A stretch of 64,000 nucleotides of DNA. Origin: Catenaria anguillulae PL171 (taxonomy: Eukaryota; Blastocladiomycota; Blastocladiomycetes; Blastocladiales; Catenariaceae). This document shows positions 51,585 through 62,450 of the stretch, in pieces. Each line of letters begins with the position of its first letter. Position 1 is the first letter of the stretch. The translations under genes and the position numbers were made by a program. The stretch is from positions 186,001 through 250,000 of the forward strand of contig MCFL01000029.1 of NCBI GenBank assembly GCA_002102555.1, given 5' to 3'. A model generated the notes under the pieces. The model did no database searches and was not told the DNA's origin. It was given only the letters and a program-made list of their open reading frames with translations.

Positions 51585-53986
51585 ATGGTCCCTTTCCCAG
51601 CTACCTCCGCCAGTACCAGTACCAGCAGCAGTGGCGGCAGCGGAAGCGAAAACGAATCGGACCTTCATCGACAGCAGCCGCAATCCGGCCATCGTCATCG
51701 CCGCCAAGCTCGGTCGTCAACCGACGATGATGGCGGCCAACAGCACATTCACATCGACCTTGACGACCTTGATCCAGCTGCTGGATCTGAATTCGCTGCG
51801 TCGCGCCTCCCACTCGATTCGTCTGATTCGTCTGGCCGGCCAATGTCACACCGCTTGAAATCAGCCATTTCGTCCCATTTGCCAGCACTTCTTGGTGGTG
51901 CAGATGATAATCATCACGGCCACGGTCTTGGCGGTTCCTCTCGTGTGGCCCCATCATCCCATCCTCGCTCGCCAAAACGACGCGGCGGATTTGCGCGCCT
52001 TGATTCCCGAGAAGACGATGTCATTCCCATGCAAGAGACTGGAGCTTCTGCCTCCGCTGTTCGTGGAAAAGATGCATTACCCATTGGTCGGCCAAAGCGT
52101 CACAGGCGCCGTGGCGGCTCGGCGCTTTCAGGAATTGACTCGTCGCCATTGTCACCCACCATCAGTGGTGCCGGTGGCGGTCTGCTTTCGTCGCAGGTCT
52201 CTTCTTTTCCGGATGCAGATTCAGATACAGAGTACACGGATGTGCACGAGGTGCGACCTGTCCTGATCTCGGCGCCTGTTGCTCATTCTTCTGATGATTC
52301 GCATTGACGGTTGTCTTGTTCCTGACAGTTACCATGGAACCGCCGCTTGTACAATCTCTTGGAGGATCCGTCATCCTCGAAGGAAGCCTTTCACGTCTCA
52401 GTCTTTGTTTCCGCCATGATCATCATTGCCACTCTCGTTGCCACGCTCGAAACCATTCCCTCACTCTACTCTCGCGAAATGGACCTGTGGGCCGTCCGGC
52501 ACGGCGTCGAGCTCTTCATCATCATCACCTTCACCATCGAATACCTCCTACGGATTCTTGCCCGCTCAGACTCGCTCCGCTCCGCCTGGTCTTTATCAAG
52601 TCGCCTCTTGGCATCATTGACCTCCTTGCCGTCCTCCCTTACTGGGTCGAGCTCGTTTCTCAAGGGTCCGAGCGCCCGCTTCCGGGTGAGAGCGTCACGG
52701 ATGCCGTTGCTGGGCACATGTCCTATGTGTTTCGCACAACCATCTTGAAAACTTTTCGGTTGTTTGGCATGTTCCGAGTTTTCAAGCACTCGTCCTTGCT
52801 CCAGCTGTCGATTGAAGTCTTGATCATTGCCATGAAGCGCTCATTGGACGCACTCAGTGCGCTCGTGTTCTTCACGTCAATTGCTGTCATGCTGTTTTCC
52901 ACGCTGTTGTACTTTGCCGAGCGTGGGACATGGGATCCGGCCGTTCAAGGATTTGTGGACAGTCATGGACGCCCGTCGCGATTCGATTCAATTCCAGCAG
53001 CGTGCTGGTTTGTTGCAGTGACACTCACGACAACGGGGTATGGCGACATGGTACCTGTGACGTTTGTCGGCAAGCTCATTGCGTTCCCTGTGATGGTATT
53101 GATGCACCCTTCTTCGATTTCATTCCCACTCTTTGCGTTGCACTCATCTTGACTTTGTGTTGCAGATGTGTGGCATTCTCCTCATTGCACTCCCGAGTAT
53201 TGTCATTGGCCGTAACTTTGCCATTGTCTACGAGTACATTCGGCATCTCGTAAGCCATGCTTTGCATTGATCCCCAGTCACTCACTCAAATTCGATCACT
53301 CCTTCCACAGACACATGAAAGCCCAGCGCGAAAAACTTCAAGTCGAAGCCCTCGTCGCCCAACAGCGCCGCCAGCAGCAACAGCAACATCAAGCCACCGG
53401 CGGATACGACCGCGTCAATCATCAAGACGAATCCACGGCGCCACAGTCACCCACGCGACCACACACCTTGTTTGACTCGACAGCTCACGGAGGCTCATCC
53501 AACCCCTCCTCGGCCGCCGCCGCCCACCGTGTATCCATGGACCCATCCTCATCCAACGCAACGCGCCACGCTTCCACGGCGCCGCCCACACCCAACCCGC
53601 CAACTACCGCGCTTCCCATGACCAACCCGGCCGCCGCCGCGGCATCCAACCCAGCGCTGGCCAACCTTGCGTCCATCTTTGACGACCCATTTTCGATTCA
53701 CCCGGGCGCCGCGGGCACCCATCCGGTCGTCATGTCGGGTCCGCTGCCCAGGGACACGCAGCAGCTGCTCGTGTACATTGCGACGCTGTCGGCGTCGATT
53801 CAGGCACAGCAGGCGCATTTGGGCGAGGCGCTGGCGGCGCTGAGGGAGGCGGTCGAGATTGATGGTATGGTTGCAGAAAGTCGAAGGAGTCGAAGGGCAA
53901 GTTTGGGGGTTGGTGCGGGAGGAGGGGAGGGCGTTGGTGGAGCAGGTGGTGGGACTGCGGCGGTGGGGCATGGGGATGGGGTATAG
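51585..53986 (+). CDS. Voltage-gated potassium channel (Kv-like), one frame break
   Basis: Exons 51585-52250, 52329-53095, 53166-53233 and 53311-53986; about 725 residues. Exon 2 is one base short: the frame changes at a TCTTTATC run near 52592 between the S2 end (LLRILARSDSLRSAW) and the S2-S3 linker (FIKSPLGIIDLLAVLPYW). Segments in order: a long disordered N-terminus, S1 (VSVFVSAMIIIATLVATLE), S2 (VELFIIITFTIEYLLRI), S3 (IIDLLAVLPYWVEL), S4 with spaced basic residues (RTTILKTFRLFGMFRVFK), S5, the pore helix (IPAACWFVAVTL) with the filter TTTGYGD, S6 (GILLIALPSIVIGRNF), then a Gln-rich and Ala/Pro-rich cytosolic tail. The filter is the canonical K+ sequence. There is no T1-type tetramerisation domain that I can see. 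Plasma-membrane K+ efflux channel, plausibly linked to zoospore excitability. Confidence 0.85.
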
Positions 53987-54788
53987 ACTAGTACTTGAGG
54001 ACAAAGATTTTCTGACCCATGACACATTTTGGCGCAACAATGGATACACTTTATGGAGACATGTCGGTTAGACTCGGGCCATAAAGGAGAGCATAAGGCC
54101 GAATGGGAGTCATCATAGATGGGCTGGAAACGGAATGTGAGACAAGAGCGGAAACAACAGTGATCGGGCGCGGACGCGAATCACCACACGAACAGCATCA
54201 CCGCCCGGAACCCCTGCCTGAACATCAGGCGCAACATCACTGAATCGTCAAATTAAAGTGTCCGGGTTGTCGGACGCTTTGGCTCACAGGGAAAGGGGCT
54301 GCCGATTGGCCAATCGAGTAGCGGCCATGGTCGTTACCGCCAGGGGTACCGCCAACGCGCAACGGCAGCGCCCAACGCCGTCGTGATCCTGATTTAGTGT
54401 ACCAAGGCAATGTCAAAACGCAATGGAGGACTGCACGAATTCTGATGCCGGCCGGCCCACCGTGCTTTGGGTTCGACCACAACATGTCGCCGAACGCCAC
54501 CGCCTCGACATCTCAGAAACCTCCTGCCGTTCGTGTTGTCCGGGTCCGGGCTGATGAAGGCATCGCCAACGAACTTGCAATGTGGCAATATGGCCACACC
54601 GGTTCGCAAGCATCCAGGTCATGTTGTGAGAAGAGCAGCCACTTAGACACACCTGATTGTCCTTGCCGTCAAGGTCGTCACGGTCACGCTCGTGTTTGAT
54701 TCACGGACATTTCCTTTGTCGGCCCCGTTGATCATGCATGTGGCCTCGGCCTCCTGCCGCCCAGCAAGCATTTGTTTCGAGTCCATGA
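53987..54788. other. Region with no firmly supported gene
   Basis: 3' region of the channel gene followed by about 400 bases in which short plus-strand frames look weakly coding (MSPNATASTSQKPPAVRVVR, then VRADEGIANELAMWQYGHTG near 54484-54610; VTVTLVFDSRTFPLSAPLIM near 54670-54740). They may be 5' exons of the following gene, but no set of introns joins them convincingly. Confidence 0.3.
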
Positions 54789-55624
54789 GCAGATTCTAGG
54801 CGTGAGCTTCTGCACTCGGCCGCAACTCGCCTCCGCTCGTCGACGGACCGTCAGGGCGAACCCGTGCCGGTCATTCAACTCACATTGCCTCTCCTGGTGG
54901 CAGGATTAGTTTGCTGGGCTGTCGTTGTTTATTGCGCCCAGTTTGCCTCGGTGGGCGGCGGCATGGACATTTGGGAAGTGGCCCACAGTGCTCCGATGCA
55001 CGCTGCGTTTCACACAATGCCTGCGGCGTGCCACGTTTTGATGCCTGGTCAGCGCTTCCCGAAAATGTGGCCCAGCTCGCCCGCGATGGTAGAGCTGCCG
55101 AGATTACTCTTGCGGTGCTCAACATTGTCGGCCTTTGCTTGCCCCTCGCAACCACGCATTCTGCCTGCACGCCAGAGCTGCAAATCCAATCGGCTGTCGT
55201 TCCGCGGACAGAAACAGCACTTGCACGCCAGACGACCCCAAAAAAGCAACGCAAGCATGCGAAGTCCCCTATGCAAATGCTCTTGTCGCCATTCGCTCAA
55301 AGCGCCATTACCGTTGCGCAAACTATCGTCCCCGTCAAGGCTGAATCGGCCGCGTTTACGGCTGTTGCAACAGAATCTGCCGCTATTCCATTGGTCGCAT
55401 GGCGACAAGCAGTGCCGCACCCGCAAGCGCGGGTATCCTTTTTTTGCAACAGGTTGCCGTCTTGTTGGCGACTGGTATATCTTCGGATACTATTTCCTTT
55501 CCTTTCCTGGCTCTCCTTGTTGATTGACGTCCGATTAGTCATACAGTATATTCGTTCCTTGCCATTGCTTGTACCGATGTTGAGTTTTTATTCTATGACG
55601 TGCTGTTATCCAATGCGGTCGTGA
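54789..55624 (+). CDS. Unrecognised membrane protein, partial, in two frames
   Basis: Open from a possible acceptor (GAGCAG at about 54791). The first frame gives DSRRELLHSAATRLRSSTDR, then a hydrophobic helix (LTLPLLVAGLVCWAVVVYCA) and GGMDIWEVAHSAPMHAAFHT. Near 55040, at a TTTT run, the frame changes by one base and continues FDAWSALPENVAQLARDGRA and AEITLAVLNIVGLCLPLATT, then an Ala/Thr/Pro-rich segment and a hydrophobic C-terminus. There are two or three membrane segments. No family is recognised. The first ATG in this reading is internal (54961), so the 5' end, probably an upstream exon, is missing. Confidence 0.35.
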
Positions 55625-55757
55625 AAAGTCGTCGCACAATTCCTCCAAAACCGTCCCATTTTCAAGAACTCGTCCTATAAAAAGCAGCCACAAAGACAGG
55701 GAGAAGAAAACGACCTCCAGAGAAAAAGAAAATAATAAAAGCATCATATACAGCACA

Positions 55758-58700
55758 TCACATCTCCATCCTATCTACGTTGTCACCAATCCCTGGCTCA
55801 TCGCCCTCCAACTCAGCTGCAACCTCCTTCAACTCCTTGAACGGCGTGAAAATGGACTTGACACTGGCACCAAGCTTGCGCGCGCTCCGCTTGACGCTTA
55901 CGGACCCTGGCGTCTCTACCCGCGCAAAAACGCGATCGCGCGGTGTGCTGGGACCCACGAGTGGCGTCGCCGCCAAGTCCAGTGATGAAAATGAGGGTTT
56001 TTGAGGCGTGGATGTCGGGTGGTACGGGGCAGGCTGCTGCGCGGGCGGAGCGCCAACGGATACGGGCGCAGCAAGGTCGGGTTTTTTCCCCTTCATCCGG
56101 GCAAGGAGAGATTTGAATCCAGGCTTGCCTCGCGCGACAAGGCTCACAGTTGCCTCTTTAGGAGGGGGTCGTCTTTGGGCGGTGGCAACGATACAGACGC
56201 GGGCGATCGAGCATTGCCAGAGGATGATGAGCCGGCGCTTGAGTTGCCTTGACTCTGTTGCGAAAACGTGCAATGGCGGAAACTGATCTTGCCAAGACTG
56301 GACGCGTCAAGGGAATCGCCGGTGTACCACCGGATGCGGTACGTGTCAAGGCGTGCAAAGGTGGCGGCGCGGCATTTTTTCGCCGTTGAGATTCGTCGTG
56401 TGAATCGTCAAAATCTCCCGCGAGGGATCCCACGGCGACCGCAGCTCTTTGCGTTGGGACATGAGATTGCCCCTGAGCAAAGTACCAAACATGAGCCCGT
56501 TGACAATGCGCTGGCGGCGTCGGCGTGCTGCAGCGCTTGGTGAATCATCGTCCGTGGGCGACGGGCCGAGCTTGGCCATTTTGGAACCGGAGCGTTTGCG
56601 AGAAGCCGTCGGAGAGTTGGGGTCAGCGTCGGGAGAGGACACGCTCGAGGTTGGCGAGATGGATACCGGGTCGACTTCGGCAAGGGTAGAGAGGCGGCGC
56701 TTGCGTGGGGTATTCGTTGTTCCTGATGATGGGTTGCCACCGCTTGACGCTGAGGAGCTGGATGGTGGCTTGGAACGTGTCGAGCCACCAGAGATAGGAC
56801 CAGGTCGCCAAAGCCAAGATGACGATGAGGAGCTTGCCTGCGATGAAATTGTGGGGGTAGGGACGAGGATCGTGACAAGCTCGGTTTTGATCGATAAGAT
56901 GGACGCATTCGATTGCTGTGCTGAGGGAATCGTGACCTCTCGCCATGCAGCTTGCCGAGCAAAGATTTGACGGTACTGTTCCGTCATTGGACGCTGACGG
57001 TCGCGTTTTGCTGGATGGAGCGGCGGCGGCCTTGGCAAGTTTGGGCGAGAACGGGTTGGCGGTTGCGTTAACGTAAGCCTCCATATCGCCTCCATGTTGC
57101 TGGTACAGCTGGGTAACGAATTCAGGAGCATGGTCATGGTAACTGGAATACAAATCTGGCGTGGTCAGCACGACCACCAAGAGAAAATGACCGAGAAGCG
57201 AATGGAGCGCGTACTGAAACACAATCGTCTGCTCAATCCACTTCCTCAATCTCGTGTCTGCACCAGCCTTCGACCTCGGTGTTGCGGCCGACTTTTGCCG
57301 GCCAGATCTGCGTGGAGTGGAAACAGAGCCTCGTGTTGGAAACCGGGTTTGGTCGGAATCCTGCTCGGTCAACAATTGAAGCTTGGACAAATAAGTCTCG
57401 ATTGCTGATTTGCACTGAGAGGCTGTTGGATCAGAGGTAACGGCTTGTTGCTCGGTGGTATCCAAGACAGACAGCATGAGCTCAAAGTGGAAAACAATTT
57501 GAACCATGATTTCTCGCAGTTGGTAATCATGAAGCCACGATCGCAGATTGACAAGATCAGCGTGGGCATGGATGACGTCAACCTCGTCAGCAGGGAGAAC
57601 ATGGACCGGTGTTGGAGGTGCTACAACAGTCGACGTGGACACGGCACGACCGAGCAATTTGCGTTTCTTTGGAGCGGCTGCAAGCGCGGAAGGGACAACA
57701 GAAAATGATTGCGCGCGAGCCAAGGAAAGCCCAGAACGGAGAGGTCGATCGCTCGGCGCTAGTGACGGTGTATGCAATTGTTGTGAATTGGAACCGTCAC
57801 TTTGACTGTCTTGGCTGTCATCTGCTTGTGATGATGATTGCGGATGTGCTGCCAACTTTACTGCTCGGAGTTTTGCAGAGAGTGATGAAGGCGGCAGGAT
57901 AGCCGGTGCGAGGATCGCGGCGATCGGTTTGCCAGTGAACTCGGCATTGTCAAATAGACGGGTGCGGATGCGGGGAAGTACATCAATCAAGTTGGCAAAA
58001 ACACAAGCCGATGGCATGTAGAGGAGGATGCGATACCAAGCGAGAAAGACATGATCGATTGAGACGGTTTCGGGCGTGTTCGACAAAAATGCCATGAGTT
58101 CAGGCATGGGAAAAGAGGAAGAATGTGTACGAGCAGGCGTCATTCCAAATTGGGTCCGGCGAGGAGTTGGCGGAGACATGACACGAGGCGTTGCTGGTTC
58201 GCTTCCGAACAACCCAGCCTGGGGGACATGGGGCACCGTTGCCAGTGTCGAAAGAGCATCAAGGAGGCAGTCGTAATCGAACTCGTAATCATCTGCAAGC
58301 TGGGTGCTGATGTGCGAATCTGGTGGTGGAAAGTCGACAAGTCCAAGAAATGGATCCAAAATGGGAGGAATGCATGGCATGGATTCCGGAACTGGATGAG
58401 AATCGATCTCCATATCCTCAACAGCATCCATTCCACCAAGATCTGCGACCTCCATCAATTCCACTGGTGGCTGTGCTTCGAGTACGTTGAAGAGGGAAAA
58501 CCGTTCCGACATGCGAACAACAGTGGCATAGTGGTCGACGCCGTCCGAATGTGGGCTTCTAGCTTGCATTAAGAGAGCTTGCAAAGGGTCGGCGAGTATT
58601 TGTGGGATAGGACGCGGAAGGTCTTGAAGGCAAACAGCCAACTGGATAGAATGAGCGAGCTCGTGGCACACTGGTGCCAAGAGGAGCGAATGAGCCAAGA

Positions 58701-59792
58701 AACGGCCGACTGGCCACCAGGGACCTCTTGGGAACGGCCCGCTGTGCAACGGCGCAACGGGAACACGCGTGGATTCAGACTTGAAGGAACTTGCGATACG
58801 AATAGATGGAGACAAGTGCGCTGAGGACGAGAGAGTGTACTCTTGGCCGAGTGCGAGTACACTTGGAATGTGGACATTGGCGGGTGTCAACCCGGAAAAC
58901 AGCAAGGGAAGCGGGAGCGAGAGGTCGAGGTCAAAAATGCTCGCAAAGACACCGCCAAGCGCGGCTGCAAATGCGCCAACGGGCGCAATAGCTTGGGAAA
59001 GTTGGTCTGCAATCGCAAAAGGGTGTAGCCAATGGACGATGGTGCCGCAAGAAAGTAGAGACGCAGTGATAGCGGATTGCACAAGGTGGGAGGTAGCACC
59101 AGAGACCAAATCGGCGAGCTCGCTGGTAGAAAGCGACGCTTGGGAGGAATCTAAGGAATCTTTGAAAAAGTGGTGGGCTTGTTCAATAGTTGAGGGGAAA
59201 GGAGCGAGCACCAAGATCACATTGCGGACGGACACGGTGGCAGCAAGTCGTTGACGACCCGTTCGCGCAGGGGAAACGGCGACGCGGGACAAGGCGGCAG
59301 TGCCAGAAGCCTCTGACAGGTGAACTGTGGCAGAAAGCGGACCAGCAATTGATACAAGGTGCTGCGTAATCGTGCCAAGTGTCAGGGAAGCAGAGGCAGC
59401 TTGGGGCGAAATGGAAGTGACATGAGCGGGGTGGGTGATGTGCTCGGTGACAGTGTGTGCAAATCCGCTGGAAAGCGGCAGTAGAGCTGGTGGAGGGGCT
59501 GCCGGGGGTGAAGACAAGAGACGAAACCCCCTACAATGAATCGTACCCGGAACGACGGTGAGCGAGACGGGATCAATATCGAGGGAAGTAGAGCAGCGGA
59601 CCAGAGGGCGGACGGGTTGATGTGCGTGTGTACAAAGGCGGCAAAGGCGTTGAGGACGGCAGCGGCAGTGGCAGGCAGCGGCAGTGGCAGGCGGGCGGTG
59701 GGAGCGTCTGGAGTCAAATGAGGAGGGTCCGAGTTTGGTGGGCGGAGGAAGGCACTCGGATCTGCGAGGACGACAAAGTTGGATGGAGGCAT
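55758..59792 (-). CDS. Large protein resembling Treslin/Sld3 replication-initiation factors, several frame changes
   Basis: The minus strand from ATG 59792 (MPPSNFVVLADPSAFLRP) to a stop at 55758, about 1340 codons in at least five frame segments. Breaks lie near 59565, 57010 (AAAA run), 56370 (A6 run) and 56165, with good coding sequence on both sides of each. The N-terminal 200 residues alternate short hydrophobic strands (VVLADP, SVRNVILVLAPFPS) like the degenerate vWA fold of Treslin. The centre has REIMVQIVFHFELMLSVLDT, similar to the REYQLQ/REIxLQ-type helix of the Sld3/Treslin domain, and then RKWIEQTIVFQYALHSLLGH. The C-terminal third is basic and disordered with many SP/TP sites (TPRKRR, SPTSS, STPRDR) as expected for CDK-regulated Dpb11/TopBP1 binding. 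Assignment is by pattern only; a large unrelated nuclear scaffold is possible. Confidence 0.4.
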
Positions 59793-60060
59793 GCTAGCGA
59801 CTTGAATGCTTGCTTGCCTTTTCGTTTTCGTGCGAGCTTGATGAATGCAATTGCATGCCAACTTGAAAGTGTATACATAATAAATATAGTAAGTATCATG
59901 TTTCCATTCCTTCGTCTGTGAAAGAAAAACAGTCAATGGAATGGTGCACTGAGGCAACCGGGCGATCACGCGAGATCAGTCCCGTCTCCATATTTCCTGC
60001 AGTGACTCACTCTCTAAATCTCAGTTCCAAGTCGCACTCTTTACCAAATCAGTCACACCA

Positions 60061-60813
60061 ATGCACAACCAAAGCCAAGGCAATTCCATCAGTGTCCGTG
60101 GTATGGACGTGGACATGGACATGGACATGGACATGTGGCACAGTCAGACACACGCCAACCTCACCATGGCCAAAGCCTGTCTGCTTTGTCTCACCCGCCC
60201 GCCCAAACGCCCACACCAACTCACACCAACAGCAACAGCAACGACCCAACCTCCAACTCGACCCAAACGGACGACTGGGCCTGGATCTACGACGACTTTT
60301 CCGCCTTGTCTCTCTCTGATCCTACTTCCTCTTCCTCTTCCTCTTCATCCTCGCCCAAGACATCATCGACAACACCAGCGCCAATGCTAGCGGCAGCGCA
60401 ACGTGGATCACCGGCATTTCCAACCACTGACAGCCAGAGCCAGAGCCAGAGCCAAGCCCAACTCATCAATGTGCGCACCCAGTCCACCATTGACAGTGAC
60501 CGTTCCTTCATTCACATGGGCTCATGTCCCCTCTCGCCGTTCGCATGATTAGGAAAACGCTCGACTAAAGCGGGACCTTCAGCGCCTTCGCAAAGCCTTT
60601 CTCGCCCTGCAATCCCAGAATGACGACCTTCATCGCCTCAACCAGGTCCTCTCTTCTAACCTGTGTTCTCTTTACCAAACCGCAAAGTTCGAGCTTGAAC
60701 GAAAGCCGACCTGCGCTGGCTGTGAAGCAATCGACATTGGATCGCTTTCCCCTTCCGCGCCTCCTGTTCCACGCACGCCCCCGCCCACTACCTCTCGGTC
60801 GTCATCTTCGTAA
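60061..60813 (+). CDS. Small Ser/Gln-rich protein with a C-terminal coiled coil
   Basis: The firm part is two exons joined by an intron with donor GTGCGC at about 60470 and acceptor ATTAG at about 60552. Exon 1 is low-complexity (Thr/Asn/Ser, DDWAWIYDDFSALSLSD, a Gln/Ser repeat). Exon 2 encodes ENARLKRDLQRLRKAFLALQ and SQNDDLHRLNQVLSSNLCSL, a clear Leu heptad coil, then CAGC and a Pro/Ser tail ending at 60813. The 5' end is uncertain: the frame has no good ATG, and I use 60061 with a possible 54-base intron over an ATGGAC repeat. Could be a scaffold or a divergent zipper protein. A basic DNA-contact region before the coil is absent, so a bZIP factor is not supported. Confidence 0.4.
60105..60136 (+). 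repeat. (GGACAT)n short tandem repeat
   Basis: About five tandem copies of a GGACAT/ATGGAC hexamer, which would read Met-Asp repeats in one frame. It lies at the uncertain 5' end of the gene at 60061-60813. Confidence 0.8.
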
Positions 60814-60824
60814 ATTCCTTCATG

Positions 60825-60846
60825 AAAAAAAAAAAAAAAAAAAAAA
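60825..60846 (+). repeat. A22 tract
   Basis: Uninterrupted run of 22 A, 12 bases after the stop codon at 60813. No adjacent target duplication or reverse-transcribed sequence is visible. Confidence 0.95.
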
Positions 60847-60921
60847 CAGAATGGCATTCAATCTATTCCACTCTCGCCACTCGACGGTTTACCCTATCAG
60901 AAAAATTGGCAGCGCTCCACG

Positions 60922-62307
60922 CTACTTTGCATCCTTGCCTGGCACAGACCACGGTTTCCCACCTTTTCGCGGCGCAAACAGCATATCAGAAAGTAATCCT
61001 CCACCGCCCGCGTTAACCCCTGGTCGCGACTCCAACGGTCGTGCATTCGTCGCCCGGGACGACAAACCCGCAGTGAGCACTGCCCCTGGAGCCGGGGCAA
61101 CTTGAGCGGCCTCGGGGCAAGAGCCGCTGGTGCTGGCCGAGCGCCGAGAAGATTGCCGACGATCGATGTGACTCGCCCTTGCACTTGACGGGCTCCATCG
61201 CCAGCTGGTGCCGATACCTGAACTTGGGTTTTTCCGTCTACACTTGCTGCGGCGGGTTGACGGGTGGGTCGCTGAAAGTCACGGGCTGGCGGAACTGGAA
61301 CTGGTCTTGTTTGGACGGCGGCGCAAGAGAAACTGCTGAGCGTACAGGTGGGCGGGATGCATTGACGCCGCGGCCCGCTCCAAAGAGAGATTCAATAAGC
61401 GACAGTTTCGGCTGCACACTCGGCGACTGCCCAGTCAAGCCTGATTACTGGATTCTGACAGCGGTTGAGATGATTGAGTTTGTGTATCGGCATCGGGTCG
61501 CAAATACCGATTTGGCTCGAAGCGCGGCATGGGAGGCAAGTCGCTGAGAGATGGCAAAATCTTTGGTCCAAGTTTTGCAACAGTTGGTGGTGTCGGTGGC
61601 AATATACTGGGTCCTTGCTCACTGCTGGTTCCGTAGATTCTGAAACATCGGCAATCGCTTGAGCAAGCGAACGGCGTGCACGCTTGTGGCGTCGTACTGG
61701 AAAGTCGTCGTCGTCGTCGCCACCACCGTCGCTCTGTTCATTCTTGTCGGCGGCCCCAAAGTCACGTTCCTCCTCCTCATCGGAAATGCCCGCCTCCAAA
61801 GTTTCCGCTTCCTCGGCCAGAGGACTTGGCGGATTTCGTTGTCCCAGCTTTTCGCTTGCCTCGTGCTCGAGCCTTGGGCGAGACTTCCTCGGCGTCCCAG
61901 TCATCCACTTGTGCCGTGCTCTCGTCCTCATCGCCGTCATCCGTATCACTCCCCGATTCATTTGCACGAGCGCGATCGGCACCCAGCTTGCCAGCTTGCT
62001 GCGGTAACACCCCCAACGTGGCCAAGTTCAAGTGTCTGGTGGCGCTGCGAGTATTTTCAGGCTTCAGTTGGGCAGCGGCGGGTGATTCCTCGGCAAGGTC
62101 AGATTGGGACTGGCTATGAGAAAACCCGGCCGCATTTTGAAATGTGCTCGGTAATCGCCGAAGTCCTTGCGAATCCGATTCCGAGTCCGTGAGTGGACCT
62201 GGCGCCTGCGTAAAGGCGGGAAGCTTGAACATCTGCGTCATCGACGATGGCGGCGAACCAAGCTGTGACGAGGAGGAATTCAACGAATGTGGTGGGGCAG
62301 GTGCCAT
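60922..62307 (-). CDS. Unrecognised acidic/proline-rich nuclear-type protein in many frame segments
   Basis: From ATG 62307 (MAPAPPHSLNSSSSQL) to a TAG at 60922, coding-like segments follow one another in different frames: QMFKLPAFTQAPGPLTDSES and a DDGDEDESTAQVDDWDAEEV acidic block (62300-61820); ISDEEEERDFGAADKNEQSD with a DDDDDFPVRRHKRARR basic patch (61815-61640); SILPPTPPTVAKLGPKILPS (61630-61445); TGQSPSVQPKLSLIESLFGA (61440-61240); VTSIVGNLLGARPAPAALAP; and finally GGLLSDMLFAPRKGGKPWSV at the stop. At least five frame changes in 1.4 kb. The acidic blocks, an RRHKRARR nuclear-localisation-like patch and Pro/Ser content suggest a disordered nuclear protein. No domain is recognised. Either poor consensus or a recent pseudogene. 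Confidence 0.35.
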
Positions 62308-62450
62308 GGACACGAATGAACTGGATTTGTTGCTGGGAAAGCTCGCGATCCATTTCTCAACCGAAACATTTTCCTGGCAAAGGTGGTTTGTCGCCGGTCA
62401 ATCCAGCACGTTTGGTGCAGATGGAATATGGAAAAAGTCTCAACGTGCCC

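Noticed and set aside
60061-60813. bZIP transcription factor
   Set aside because: The Leu heptads are good, but no basic DNA-contact region precedes them.
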